This document shows positions 32,383 to 42,019 of a stretch of DNA of 64,000 nucleotides, piece by piece (positions within the stretch are counted from its first letter, which is position 1; each line of letters opens with the position of its first letter). Below the pieces are notes generated by a model, which was not told the origin of the DNA, did no database searches, and saw nothing but the letters and a program-made list of their open reading frames with translations. Source of the stretch: Bog-105 sp965277855 (lineage in GTDB: Bacteria > Acidobacteriota > Terriglobia > Bryobacterales > Bryobacteraceae); assembly GCA_965277855.1 (NCBI GenBank), contig OZ255847.1, positions 620,001 to 684,000 on the forward strand, in the 5' to 3' direction. Position numbers and translations under genes: made by a program.

Positions 32383-34773
32383 ATGGATCTGAAATTTGCT
32401 TTGCGTTCGATTCGGCGGACGCCGGGCTTTGCTTTACTGTCCATCCTCATACTGGCTCTTGGCATCGGCGCCAATACCGCTATTTTTAGTGTTGTGCATG
32501 GCGTGGTGTTGCGCCCGCTCGAGTACCGGCATCCGGAACAACTGGTTTCGATCAGCATGACGTGGCCGGGCGGCTTTGAATATGGGCAAGTCTCAGGGCC
32601 CGATTTCCTCGATTTTCAAAGTCAAAGTAAGGCCTTTCAGTCTATGGCCGCTTACGACGATGAGCTCGTCAGCGTAGTGGCCAATCAGCGGCCGGAGTTC
32701 GCCGGGGTGGCTGTGGTCTCGGCGGGCTTTCTGCGCACCTTGCAGGTAGTGCCGGCGGCGGGCCGGGCTTTCTCGCCAGCCGACTTTCGTCCCGCACCCG
32801 TGGTAGCTATGGTGAGCCAGGGATTCTGGCGCCGCCATTTCGGAAGCACTCCTTTTTCGAGTGGACACCTGCTGAAGGTGGCTGGTAAACAGCTTGAAAT
32901 TATCGGTGTGTTGCCCGGCGGATTCCACTTTCCAGAGGCAGGCCAAACCGATGTCTGGGCGCCAGTATTCAGTACCTTACAAGACGAAAACCGGGGCGCT
33001 CACAACTATCACGTCGTGGGTCGACTGAAGCTGGCCGTTTCGGTAAAGCAGGCGCAAGCACAGGTCAGCGCGATCGCCGCCCGTCTGGAGAAAGCGTATC
33101 CGGGAACCAACAAAACATCCGGCGCTTATGTCACCAGCTTGACCAACTTCACCGTGCGGCAGGTGAAAACCAGCCTTTACATTCTGCTCGCTGCAGTGGC
33201 TCTGGTGCTGCTGATCGCGTGTGCCAACATTGCCAACCTGCTGCTAGCGCGCGGCACCGGACGACTGCGTGAGCTCGCTATCCGTGCTGCCATTGGAGCC
33301 AGCCAGGCCCGCATTGTGCGGCAACTCTTTACCGAGACACTGATGCTGGCCGGCGCGGGCGCCATTGCGGGCGGTGTGCTCGCCTGGTTCCTCTTGCCGT
33401 TACTGATAGCCGTTGCGCCGAGCTTCGTGCCGCGCTTGAACGAGGTGCGTATTGACTGGACGGTGTTGTTTTTCTGCGCCGGCGCCGGGCTGCTCTCGAG
33501 TGTGCTTTTTGGCTTGATTCCAGCCATGCAGGTGAGCAGGGTTGATCCGAATCGCGATTTGCGCGGCGGTGGGTCGCGCGGCGTCGTCGGCAAAGGTACG
33601 CGGCGTTTGCGGCATGCCTTCATTACCGTAGAGATCGCACTGTGCATGACCTTGCTTGTTTCCGCCGGTCTCCTGCTACGCAGCTTTGAAGCGATGACTT
33701 CCATCGATATGGGATTTCATCCTGCGAATCTGCTGGTAGCTCATGTCAGCGTTCCATCAGGCGATAAGGTGAGTATCGCAAGGAGCGTGTTTATCCCGAT
33801 GCTGGAGCGTGTGCAAGCCGACCAGCGCGTCCAGGCGGCAGCCATTCTCCGCGGTCTGCCCGGTGATCCCGAAGGGCGTTCGACGGTGGCTTACATCGTG
33901 ACCGGGCAGACCGAGATGACGGTGAATTCTCCACAAGCAGGCGTCAGCGTAGTATCTGGCTCTTATTTTCAAACGCTCGGCACGCCGCTGCGCGCGGGGC
34001 GTACCTTTTCCGACCGCGACAACCCGGAGGCCCCGCTGGTTGTTGTGGTGAACGAGGCTCTGGTCCGCCGATCCTATCCACGACAAAACCCTCTTGGACA
34101 AAAAGTGATGAGCGGGTTTGATGACATCCACCCGAAATGGATGACGATTGTGGGTGTTGTAGCCGACGCACGTCTCGATGGCCCTAAGCAGGTTCCGATG
34201 CCCGAAATGTACATGCCCTACCGGCAGCATCCTGATCCGGATTCGAACATCGTAGTGAAAACGCGCGGTAACCCATTGGCGATGGCGGAGCCCGTCCGAC
34301 GCCTGGCGGAATCGCTCGATAGCGAAGCGACCGTCAAGCTCACCACCATGGAGAGCCACATGGCCGATACGGTAGCGACGCCGCGCTTTAGCAGCGCTCT
34401 GGTCGCGGTTTTCGCCGGGCTGGCCGTGCTGCTCGCCGCGATTGGCATTTACGCTGTTATTTCGTACTCCGTCACGCAGCGCACGGCTGAAATCGGCTTG
34501 CGGATGGCGCTCGGCGCGGACCGCACTAACGTCATTTACATGGTCCTGCGTGAAGCCTTAAGACTCACCGGACTCGGTTTGCTCACTGGCTCTCTTGCCG
34601 CCATTGCGGCAGGCCGCTTATTGCAGTCTCAGTTGTTCGAGGTCTCGCCCGCCGATCCATCGCTTTACGCCATCATGCTAGTCGCACTTACAGTGGTGGC
34701 GGTGACTGCGGCATGGCTGCCGGCGTGGCGTGCTTCTCGGGTAGAACCGCTGGCCGCTCTTCGCCAGGAGTAG
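32383..34773 (+). CDS. ADOP/MacB-like permease without prefix domain
   Basis: A 796-residue inner-membrane permease starting at the ATG at 32383 (MDLKFALRSIRRTPGFALLS). It has two MacB-core/FtsX modules: TM near 25, three TMs near 265-380, a TM near 430, and three TMs at 680-790, ending ASRVEPLAALRQE. Unlike the gene at 352-2973 it lacks the charged prefix domain and has no adjacent PadR gene. Partner and substrate unknown. Its 3' end overlaps the convergent lipoprotein gene by 86 bases. Confidence 0.93.
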   Translation: MDLKFALRSIRRTPGFALLSILILALGIGANTAIFSVVHGVVLRPLEYRHPEQLVSISMTWPGGFEYGQVSGPDFLDFQSQSKAFQSMAAYDDELVSVVANQRPEFAGVAVVSAGFLRTLQVVPAAGRAFSPADFRPAPVVAMVSQGFWRRHFGSTPFSSGHLLKVAGKQLEIIGVLPGGFHFPEAGQTDVWAPVFSTLQDENRGAHNYHVVGRLKLAVSVKQAQAQVSAIAARLEKAYPGTNKTSGAYVTSLTNFTVRQVKTSLYILLAAVALVLLIACANIANLLLARGTGRLRELAIRAAIGASQARIVRQLFTETLMLAGAGAIAGGVLAWFLLPLLIAVAPSFVPRLNEVRIDWTVLFFCAGAGLLSSVLFGLIPAMQVSRVDPNRDLRGGGSRGVVGKGTRRLRHAFITVEIALCMTLLVSAGLLLRSFEAMTSIDMGFHPANLLVAHVSVPSGDKVSIARSVFIPMLERVQADQRVQAAAILRGLPGDPEGRSTVAYIVTGQTEMTVNSPQAGVSVVSGSYFQTLGTPLRAGRTFSDRDNPEAPLVVVVNEALVRRSYPRQNPLGQKVMSGFDDIHPKWMTIVGVVADARLDGPKQVPMPEMYMPYRQHPDPDSNIVVKTRGNPLAMAEPVRRLAESLDSEATVKLTTMESHMADTVATPRFSSALVAVFAGLAVLLAAIGIYAVISYSVTQRTAEIGLRMALGADRTNVIYMVLREALRLTGLGLLTGSLAAIAAGRLLQSQLFEVSPADPSLYAIMLVALTVVAVTAAWLPAWRASRVEPLAALRQE

Positions 34774-35797
34774 CGGCCTCCGCTCTTGCATGGATTTTCG
34801 TGATGTCGGGCGTTAACACCTGTAAACCGCCGCTAGGCGTCATGTGCATATCCCCGGCGACAATTTGCTCCTTATAACGCGCCAGATCGAATTCAAACCA
34901 GTCGCCCGGCGATTTATCGATCAGCACCAGGTCCGCATGGTCCATCGTTAAACGGCCAAAGCGAATGGTCCCGCCTTCGAGTTGCATGTAATTGTGCCAC
35001 CGGCCGCCGGGCCATTTTCCGGCAGTGGGATTGTCTGACCGGTCGTGCCCATACTCTTCGACCAGATCGCCTTCCGGCGTGAAATGCACGGAGGTGACCA
35101 CGCCCTGTTTACGCGGTGCGGGCAGCAGGTCTTCCGTACGAATGTAAATGGAATCGCCATTCAGCTCAATGGCCTTCGAATTGGCGAGGTGAACCAGGTC
35201 GGCCGCATCCACTTTCACGGCGTGCAGCAAACCACCCATCGGAATATGCAGAACTTTGATGCTGCGCACTTGTATGCTGAGCCGGCCATCGTGCGTGGTG
35301 CCGATCTGCCCGGTCACCTGAATAGGAAGCGGCACAACTTTATGTAGAACCGCGTTGATCTGTACTTCCTGGCGTCCCCGTGCCGAGATGCGCACTTTCG
35401 AAAGCTGCGAGCCTTTCAGCAGAGTCGGTGTCAAAAGAGAGGCCAGCGAGTTTAGCGCCAGTGACGTTTTCCCATCCTCAATTTCCACTTTGAACGACGT
35501 CGGATCGTCAAATGAAGGGATCACCCCTTGCCTGGTCGGATACAGGCGCCCGCGCAGCCACTCCGCACGCAATTTTAAACCGGACTTCTCGCGAAAGACG
35601 ACGTGATGAATTAGAACTTTCGTGTAGGGATTACCCGGGTCGTCGAATCCAGGAGACTCTGTTGGCGTAACCGGGACAGGACGCAGGAGCGCGGCCTTAT
35701 CCGGGGTGGTCGATTTCCCGCTAAACTCTTCCGACCGCCGGCGCGAGCAGCTAAGCGCCAGTAGAAGTAGCAGAACAACGGTGAGCGCCCGAAGCAT
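34688..35797 (-). CDS. probable lipoprotein, unknown function
   Basis: A 369-residue exported protein with an N-terminus MLRALTVVLLLLLALSCSRR that fits a lipoprotein signal (Cys17), though the residue three before the Cys is Ala, not the usual Leu. The mature part is rich in beta strands (KVRISARGRQEVQINAVLHK, GGTIRFGRLTMDHADLVLID) like a lipid- or envelope-binding repeat protein. I do not recognise the family. The C-terminus is Pro/Ala-rich and read from the opposite strand of the permease end. Confidence 0.75.
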   Translation of the reverse strand: MLRALTVVLLLLLALSCSRRRSEEFSGKSTTPDKAALLRPVPVTPTESPGFDDPGNPYTKVLIHHVVFREKSGLKLRAEWLRGRLYPTRQGVIPSFDDPTSFKVEIEDGKTSLALNSLASLLTPTLLKGSQLSKVRISARGRQEVQINAVLHKVVPLPIQVTGQIGTTHDGRLSIQVRSIKVLHIPMGGLLHAVKVDAADLVHLANSKAIELNGDSIYIRTEDLLPAPRKQGVVTSVHFTPEGDLVEEYGHDRSDNPTAGKWPGGRWHNYMQLEGGTIRFGRLTMDHADLVLIDKSPGDWFEFDLARYKEQIVAGDMHMTPSGGLQVLTPDITKIHARAEAATPGEERPAVLPEKHATPAAMPQSPPPL

Positions 35798-35925
35798 GTT
35801 CCATGGTAAGTAAATCAGGCTGACGCGCCCCCGGTTGGTAAAAGAAACATTATGAAAATATACTAAGATGACCTTACGTTGAGGCGGGTCGACCGTCTTA
35901 CAGTTTGAGATAGGGGAGCAACATC

Positions 35926-36432
35926 ATGCGATTTAATTGGGCGTCTTTATTTTTGGCTGCCGCTTTAGTGACGGTTCCGGCCTTCGGACAGAATTCGGAG
36001 ACTATCAAGCAGGTGCAGCAGTCGCTAAAAGATAAGGGCTTCGATCCGGGGCCGATCGATGGTCACAATGGCCCGGAGACGCGGCGCGCGCTGAAGAAAT
36101 ATCAGGCGAAGCAGAATTTGACAGCCGACGGGCGCATCGGGCCCAAGACGCTGGATGGCCTGGGAGTAAAACAGGCCGAGCCCGCGAAGCAGTTCGAAGC
36201 TTCGGGCACGAATATCAAACATTCGTATGGCAAAGGCGGGAAAGAGATTGGGCAGGGCAGCGCGAACATGGCCGACCAAGTGAAGGACGGACATTTGGGC
36301 AATGGCGCGGTTGACTTCGGCAAAGGCATCGGCGGCGGTGTTAAGAAGATGGCCGTCGGCACAGGCCATGCTGCCAAGAACGCCGCCAAAGGCGTTGCGA
36401 ATGCGGTGACGCCGGATAAGAATCACCGGTAA
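35926..36432 (+). CDS. exported peptidoglycan-binding-domain protein
   Basis: A 168-residue secreted protein. A signal peptide (ASLFLAAALVTVPAFG) is followed by a PG_binding_1 domain at about 25-80 (VQQSLKDKGFDPGPIDGHNG, then RRALKKYQ and LTADGRIGPKTLDGLG). The C-terminal half is Gly/Lys/Ala-rich and low in complexity. AGGGGAG precedes the start. It probably binds cell-wall peptides in the periplasm; no catalytic domain is present. Confidence 0.85.
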   Translation: MRFNWASLFLAAALVTVPAFGQNSETIKQVQQSLKDKGFDPGPIDGHNGPETRRALKKYQAKQNLTADGRIGPKTLDGLGVKQAEPAKQFEASGTNIKHSYGKGGKEIGQGSANMADQVKDGHLGNGAVDFGKGIGGGVKKMAVGTGHAAKNAAKGVANAVTPDKNHR

Positions 36433-36463
36433 CGAGGTCGCGGTTGTGACGCGGGTTCGCAGC

Positions 36464-36493
36464 GCAAGGGCCGATCGCTGAGTCGGCCCTTGC
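36464..36493 (+). terminator. hairpin after the peptidoglycan-binding gene
   Basis: GCAAGGGCCGA (36464-36474) and TCGGCCCTTGC (36483-36493) pair perfectly over 11 bp around an 8-base loop. No long T-run follows. The position about 30 bases after the stop fits termination. Confidence 0.65.
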
Positions 36494-36631
36494 TGCATTC
36501 GGCACGCCTTGGCTCGCAACTTCTCGCCCCAAAACCATTCCCATCACTTTCCTGATCGGCATGCGGTTAAATAGTTAGTCGGGACCCCGACAGAAAGCAC
36601 TCTTCGTCCTCACTAAGGAAAGCCAGCCGCT

Positions 36632-38914
36632 TTGACATCCCCGACGATTTCCCCGAAAACCAAGGTAGTTGTCGCCACGACAGTCATGCTGTCGTTCATT
36701 TCCTTCTGGCGGGCCTCCGCCATCGTTTTGAGCGATCTCGCGTCGTCCGCGTACTACGCCGGAGGCATCGCCGAAACCGCCATCGGCAAGTCCGCGCCGT
36801 GGTTCATTCTGGCGATCATGTTCTTCGGATTCGCCATCCGAGCGATCTACATCGAGAGCTCGAGCATGTTCGTGCGCGGCGGCGTATACAAGGTCGTACA
36901 CGAAGCGCTGGGCGCGACGCTCGCCAAGTTCTCGGTGTCGGCGTTGATGTTCGACTATGTTCTGACTGGTCCGATTAGCGCCGTCAGCGCGGGCTTGTAT
37001 CTCGCGGGGCTCATTAATGAGCTGGCGCAAAATGCGCACTCTCCGCTCCGCGTGCCGCCGCCCTTCTTTGCGGGCGGATTCGCTCTTCTGATTACTGCTT
37101 ATTTCTGGCGGCAGAACATCATCGGCATTCATGAATCGAGTGAAAAAGCACTCAAGATCATGCAGGTCACCACCGTCATGGTGGTCATGCTAATCGGCTG
37201 GTGCGGCTTGACGATGGCGATGAAGGGCTTCCAGCCTGTGCCGCTCCCCAGCCATGCCAATTTGCACTACGGGCCCGATGCGCTCGGCTGGCTGAAAGGA
37301 ACCGTTGCACCGAGCATTACGCTTGTGGCGATTCTGATCGGCTTAGGACATTCGCTGCTCGCTATGAGCGGATTCGAAACCCTGGCCCAGGTGTATCGCG
37401 AACTCGAAGCTCCCAAGCTGAAGAACCTCAAAAAAACCGGCATGGTGGTGATCGTCTACAGCCTGCTGTTCACCTCGCTGGTTTCGTTCTTTGCGGTGAT
37501 GTTGATTCCGGACAATGATCGCGGCAGATATCTAGACAACCTGATCGGCGGCTTATCCAACTACCTGGTCGGTCCGCTTGTACTGAAGTTGCTGTTCCAC
37601 GCTTTCGTGGTGCTAGTGGGAACGTTGATCCTATCGGGCGCGGTAAATACGGCCATCATCGGCTCGAACGGCGTCTTGAATCGCGTGGCCGAAGACGGCG
37701 TATTGCCGGACTGGTTCCGCCAGCCGCACAGAAAACACGGCACCACCTACCGGCTGATCAACCTGGTCGTGGTTTTGCAAGTTGTCGCGATCGTGCTCAG
37801 CAAGGGCAATGTAGAAACCCTCGGTGAAGCCTATGCGTTTGGCGTTATCTGGAGCTTTGCCATGAAGGCGCTCTCCGTTTTGGTGCTGCGCTACAAGCGC
37901 CCGGAAGCGCGCGACTGGAAGGTGCCACTAAATTTTCGTATTGGAGACACCGAAATTCCGCTCGGCTTGATTCTGATTACCGCGACTTTGTTCCTGCTGG
38001 CCATCGTGAACGTTGTCACGAAAAAGACCGCGACCATTTCCGGATCGATTTTCACGGTTGCTTTCTTCACCGCGTTTACCCTCTCCGAGCAGCACAACCG
38101 GCGCAAGCGAACGGAGGTCGAGGGGGACGGCGATAAATTCCGTCTCGAAGAGCAGACCGACGGGTGGATCAAGGGCTTACATGTACGTCCGGGGAACGTG
38201 CTGGTGGATGCTACCAACCCAAATAGGTTGGATCATCTCCGAATCATACTCGACGAAATTAATCCGGCCAAGCAGGATGTCGTGGTAGCCGCAGTGCATC
38301 GTTTAGGACCGATCAGTTCGAGCGAGCACAAACTGAATTTGGAACAGATTTGCGGGGCGCGCGAAATGAACGTGTTTACCCGCGTGGTCGCCATTGCTGA
38401 AAAAGCCGGCAAACATGTGGAGCTCCTGACCATACCTGGACGGGATGAGCCATCGGCGCTGATATCAGCGGCTGATCAATTAAAATCGTCGCGCATTGTA
38501 ATGTCGCTTTCTCCCATGCTTTCGCCCGACGAGCAGGCGCGTTTGATCGGCGAGGCGTGGGAGCAGCTTCCCGTGCCGCGTCCCGCACTGACTCTCGAAA
38601 TCATCGCCGCCGAAGGCGAATCGCCCCACATCTATTCGCTCGGCCCTCATCAACCGCGCTTGTGGCCCAGTGACATCGATCTCGTGCATCAAATCTGGCA
38701 GGAACTGGCCGATCGCCCCGGCATCGGTGGGCGTCTGCATCATCGCGACGTCGTCGGTGTGGCCCTGCGGCGTCTTGAACAACAGCTTCATTCCAAGCAG
38801 CACAGCGACGTGGTAACCGATGTCGAAAGTGAAATCACCCGCGAGAAGCCGGATTTGACCTTAGCCGGGCCGCCGGTAGGCAAAATTGAAGAGGATGGGG
38901 CGGGACTCGCCTGA
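36632..38914 (+). CDS. APC-family amino-acid/cation transporter with cytosolic C-domain
   Basis: A 760-residue permease. The frame opens with TTG at 36632. About 12 TM helices run from residue 15 to 490, including GHSLLAMSGFETLAQVYREL near 240, which matches APC helix 6 and its loop. The C-terminal 270 residues are cytosolic: a beta-alpha domain (GNVLVDATNPNRLDHLRIIL, VVVAAVHRLG) like the nucleotide-binding UspA-type tails of some APC transporters. Substrate unknown. No RBS is evident near the TTG, so the start is uncertain. Confidence 0.88.
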   Translation: MTSPTISPKTKVVVATTVMLSFISFWRASAIVLSDLASSAYYAGGIAETAIGKSAPWFILAIMFFGFAIRAIYIESSSMFVRGGVYKVVHEALGATLAKFSVSALMFDYVLTGPISAVSAGLYLAGLINELAQNAHSPLRVPPPFFAGGFALLITAYFWRQNIIGIHESSEKALKIMQVTTVMVVMLIGWCGLTMAMKGFQPVPLPSHANLHYGPDALGWLKGTVAPSITLVAILIGLGHSLLAMSGFETLAQVYRELEAPKLKNLKKTGMVVIVYSLLFTSLVSFFAVMLIPDNDRGRYLDNLIGGLSNYLVGPLVLKLLFHAFVVLVGTLILSGAVNTAIIGSNGVLNRVAEDGVLPDWFRQPHRKHGTTYRLINLVVVLQVVAIVLSKGNVETLGEAYAFGVIWSFAMKALSVLVLRYKRPEARDWKVPLNFRIGDTEIPLGLILITATLFLLAIVNVVTKKTATISGSIFTVAFFTAFTLSEQHNRRKRTEVEGDGDKFRLEEQTDGWIKGLHVRPGNVLVDATNPNRLDHLRIILDEINPAKQDVVVAAVHRLGPISSSEHKLNLEQICGAREMNVFTRVVAIAEKAGKHVELLTIPGRDEPSALISAADQLKSSRIVMSLSPMLSPDEQARLIGEAWEQLPVPRPALTLEIIAAEGESPHIYSLGPHQPRLWPSDIDLVHQIWQELADRPGIGGRLHHRDVVGVALRRLEQQLHSKQHSDVVTDVESEITREKPDLTLAGPPVGKIEEDGAGLA

Positions 38915-38927
38915 ATTTCAGCTTCCT

Positions 38928-39455
38928 ATGAAGATCATCTCGTCGAAGGACGTTTTGAAAAATAAGCTGTTCACCGTCACCGAGGAAGTGGCCCACGATC
39001 CGGACGGCTTTGAAATCCATCGCAACATTGTGCGCCATCCGGGCTCGGCCGTCATGCTGGCGCTCGATGACGAAAAGCAAATTTTGCTTGTCAGGCAGTT
39101 CCGGTTGCCGGCCGAGCAGGAACTTTGGGAGCTGCCTGCCGGGCGCATCGATCCGGGCGAGAACTCACTCGAAGCAGCCCGCCGCGAGTTGCGCGAGGAG
39201 ACCGGCTATAGCGCCAACAGTTGGAAAAAACTGATTTCCTTCTGGCCCAGTCCGGGCTACGTTGGAGAAAAAATGGATATCTTTCTCGCCAAAGATCTAA
39301 CGGCGGGGCCGCAGCAACTGATGGGCGACGAGCGGATTCAGCTCCAGTGGTTTGCCGCTTTCGAAGTCGGCAATATGATCCGGCGTGGCGAGATCCACGA
39401 TGGCAAAACGCTGATCGGCTATTACAGCTGGCGGGACTCGGTCGAGAATTCTTAG
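38928..39455 (+). CDS. Nudix hydrolase, ADP-ribose pyrophosphatase type
   Basis: A 175-residue Nudix protein starting at 38928. The full Nudix box is present (GRIDPGENSLEAARRELREE followed by TGY), preceded by LLVRQFRLPAEQELWELPAG as in ADP-ribose pyrophosphatases. It hydrolyses ADP-ribose to AMP and ribose-5-phosphate. Together with the macro-domain gene at 24634-25212 it indicates active ADP-ribose handling in this organism. It lies 13 bases after the APC transporter. Confidence 0.93.
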   Translation: MKIISSKDVLKNKLFTVTEEVAHDPDGFEIHRNIVRHPGSAVMLALDDEKQILLVRQFRLPAEQELWELPAGRIDPGENSLEAARRELREETGYSANSWKKLISFWPSPGYVGEKMDIFLAKDLTAGPQQLMGDERIQLQWFAAFEVGNMIRRGEIHDGKTLIGYYSWRDSVENS

Positions 39456-39562
39456 CGACTGCGATTTCGCTTCGGGTGGACAGGTGGTCCGGCGCGGACT
39501 AGCCGGCTTGAAATACCGGGCGTCTTCTCTGAAACTGGAGGCGAAAGCGAGGGTGCGCCGCG

Positions 39563-40270
39563 ATGCACAGAGGAGCCGCAGCAATCATTTTTTTGGGACC
39601 TCCCGGATCAGGTAAAGGGACGCAGAGCGGACGCCTGGCGGCGGCTCTAGGATGGCCGGCCATCTCCACTGGCGAGATGCTGCGGCGGGAAGCCCAGGCA
39701 GACACTGCGCTGGGGGAACGCGTGCGGGCGGTACTTGAGGCAGGCCGCCTCTTCAGCGACGAAGAAATGAACTCACTGGTCGCGGAGCGCTTGCGCCGCG
39801 AGGATTGCCGTAAAGGATTTATTTTGGACGGCTATCCGCGGACTCTGACTCAGGCGCGTTTCCTGGATGTGTGGCTGGTGCGCTTAGGCGTTCCCAACCT
39901 GCAGGTTTTCGATTTCGCCGTCTCGGCCGGAGAACTGATCGAACGGTTGAAGCGGCGGCGGCAGTGTCCTCGTTGCGGCCGTATCTCGAGTGTCGGGAGC
40001 GAAGAAACCGGCGCGCCTTCGTTGTGTCCTGTGGATCTTTGCCCACTGATTGCGCGGGCCGATGATCAACCGGCAGCGATTCGGGAACGCTTGCGCATCT
40101 ACCAGCGCCACGCTGAGCCGCTGGTTTCCCATTACCGCGATCGCAGCTATCATCTGATCGCCGCCGGAAGCTCTGCCGATGCGGTAACTGCTCACCTGCT
40201 CGCGTTCCTCGAACCGGCAGAAAAGCCAAGCATCAGAGTAGCTGGTGTTTCCGCTTTTGCTGCCGTGTGA
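39563..40270 (+). CDS. adk: adenylate kinase
   Basis: A 235-residue nucleoside monophosphate kinase with Walker A GPPGSGKGTQ near 12, the NMP-binding region STGEMLRREA near 36, and FILDGYPRTLTQA near 90. The LID carries a zinc knuckle (CPRCGR and CPVDLC), followed by RERLRIYQRHAEPLVSHYR. AMP kinase is the most likely activity. A C-terminal extension (about 15 residues) is unusual. Another adk may exist in the ribosomal-protein operon outside this window. Confidence 0.9.
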   Translation: MHRGAAAIIFLGPPGSGKGTQSGRLAAALGWPAISTGEMLRREAQADTALGERVRAVLEAGRLFSDEEMNSLVAERLRREDCRKGFILDGYPRTLTQARFLDVWLVRLGVPNLQVFDFAVSAGELIERLKRRRQCPRCGRISSVGSEETGAPSLCPVDLCPLIARADDQPAAIRERLRIYQRHAEPLVSHYRDRSYHLIAAGSSADAVTAHLLAFLEPAEKPSIRVAGVSAFAAV

Positions 40271-40292
40271 GAATGATCGGGGAAGACCCGTA

Positions 40293-40601
40293 ATGATCAG
40301 ACGAGTTCTGCAAAGTTTGTTGATTGCATCAGGCGCTCTGATTGTAGTGGCAGGCGCGATGGCGGCATCGAAAGGGCGTCGACCAACACAGACACCAAGT
40401 AACCTTACGCCAAGCCAGCGTGACTATTTTCAAATCACGCGCTGTCGCGGCATCAATGCGCGCCCGCAATGGCTGCTGCAAGGTTTCGGGAAATATCAAT
40501 GCTTCCTGTTCTTCGATACCTGGCGCGAAGCCATGGACCAAGCCACCTTCCGCGTCGAAAGCCTGAGCGCAAAATCTAGTGATCTCGTCCAATTGAGCTG
40601 A
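40293..40601 (+). CDS. small exported or anchored protein, unknown
   Basis: A 102-residue protein starting at 40293 with an N-terminal hydrophobic segment (QSLLIASGALIVVAGAMAAS) that can act as signal or anchor. The rest is polar, with two cysteines (ITRCRGINAR, KYQCFLFFDTW) that could form a disulfide. Family not recognised. It follows adk by 22 bases. Confidence 0.6.
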   Translation: MIRRVLQSLLIASGALIVVAGAMAASKGRRPTQTPSNLTPSQRDYFQITRCRGINARPQWLLQGFGKYQCFLFFDTWREAMDQATFRVESLSAKSSDLVQLS

Positions 40602-40789
40602 CCGTAAGATTGCCAACCTGGATGGCAAACCTGCACGACCCGGTAGCGCAGTCAATTTCATGAGAGTTTTATCGGTTCTTGCCACGAATATGCCGTGGCA
40701 TCCCATCATGCATCCACAATTGGCTCCTCTCGGGCCAGTTCCTACTTCCATTGCACCCGTTCGCTGAAGCTCTATTCGCGGAGGGCTGT

Positions 40790-41551
40790 TTGAGAAACGA
40801 GCATCAGTGGCGGCCGACTAAGTTCATGCAGACTAGCCGCGGATTACGAGCGTCTCGCGACGCTGGCATGGTGGCCGTCAGCTCCAGGTTTATTGCAGAC
40901 ATTCTGGCAAGGCAATATGAGCAAGCCATTCGCGAGCACGCTCGCGGCCGGCTCCTCGATCTAGGCTGTGGATACGTCCCGCTGTATGCTGCCTACCGGG
41001 AATTCGTGGAGAGTGTTTTCTGCACCGACTGGGAGACTACTTTGCACCCCTGTCCTTATCTCGACTTCACGGCGAACCTTAGCGAGATAATTCCACTGGC
41101 GGATTCCTCGTTCGACACCGTTGTGCTGACTGACGTTTTGGAGCACATCCCCGAACCCTCGAAACTCATTGGCGAGATTGCAAGGATTCTTACCCCAGCT
41201 GGAAAACTCATCGCCGCAGTGCCTTTCTTCTACGGTCTGCATGAAGAACCGTTTGACTTCTACCGCTACACCGAGCATGCGCTCAGACGCCTCTGTGACT
41301 TGAACCATCTCCGGGTACTTCGCCTCGAACCATACGGCGGCATGCCTGACATATTTCTCGATCTAACCTCCAAAGGAATTGCAGAATTGCCGGCCAGTCT
41401 GTCTGTTCTCCTGCGGCCTCTTCACACGTTGTCGACTCACGTTTTTTACACTAGCCGGAGCTACCGGCGTTTCTCGAAAGGGACGGCGAGTAGTTTCCCT
41501 CTTGGTTATCTTCTGGTGGCTTCCCCCAGTTCCACGGGCCGCCTTGCTTAG
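40790..41551 (+). CDS. class I SAM-dependent methyltransferase
   Basis: A 253-residue methyltransferase. GGAGGG stands five bases before a TTG at 40790; an ATG at 40826 is the alternative. Motif I is LLDLGCGYVPLY near 55, motif II TVVLTDVLEHIPEPS near 110, and motif III KLIAAVPFFYGLHEEP near 140. The C-terminus has hydrophobic stretches (LPASLSVLLRPLHTL). The fold suggests a small-molecule or polysaccharide methyltransferase; substrate unknown. The 3' end lies 58 bases before the YkgJ-like gene. Confidence 0.85.
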   Translation: MRNEHQWRPTKFMQTSRGLRASRDAGMVAVSSRFIADILARQYEQAIREHARGRLLDLGCGYVPLYAAYREFVESVFCTDWETTLHPCPYLDFTANLSEIIPLADSSFDTVVLTDVLEHIPEPSKLIGEIARILTPAGKLIAAVPFFYGLHEEPFDFYRYTEHALRRLCDLNHLRVLRLEPYGGMPDIFLDLTSKGIAELPASLSVLLRPLHTLSTHVFYTSRSYRRFSKGTASSFPLGYLLVASPSSTGRLA

Positions 41552-41609
41552 ACGGGAAAAACTTCAAATCAGTTTTCCCACCGCCAACCGGATTACAATC
41601 GAGTGGACC

Positions 41610-42011
41610 ATGCGCTTCGCCTGTCAATCCGGCTGCATCAAGTGTTGCGATGTGCGCGGCTTCGTTTACTTGAGTGAAGACGATCTGCGGCGGGCGGCAC
41701 GCTTCGTCGGCATGACGCCCGAAGCCTTTGAAGCCCGCTATGCGATTCGTTATCCGAACCTCTTACGACTGCGAAAACCGCTCGACAGCCAGTGCCATTT
41801 CCTGACTGCGACTGGCTGCTCGATCCATCCGGCGAAGCCGACACAATGCCGCACCTATCCGTTTTGGCCGGAGCTGGTTGAGAATCGCGCGGCTTGGAAA
41901 GAAGAAGCTAAAAGCTGTCCTGGCATTGGCAAAGGCGAGCTCGTCCAGATCGGCACTGCGCTCGAAATTTCGAGTGAAATGAAGCGTGCCTATCCGACCA
42001 TGTACCCGTAG
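41610..42011 (+). CDS. YkgJ-family cysteine-cluster protein
   Basis: A 133-residue protein of the YkgJ (CxxxCC zinc/iron) group. The N-terminus RFACQSGCIKCCDVRG gives CxxC and CC ligands, and QCHFLTATGCSIHPAKPTQC with SCPG supplies further cysteines. The ATG at 41610 is chosen because the family begins just before these cysteines. A role in metal binding is likely; partner unknown. It converges with the selenoprotein gene 8 bases downstream. Confidence 0.88.
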   Translation: MRFACQSGCIKCCDVRGFVYLSEDDLRRAARFVGMTPEAFEARYAIRYPNLLRLRKPLDSQCHFLTATGCSIHPAKPTQCRTYPFWPELVENRAAWKEEAKSCPGIGKGELVQIGTALEISSEMKRAYPTMYP

Positions 42012-42019
42012 CGTTCCGA

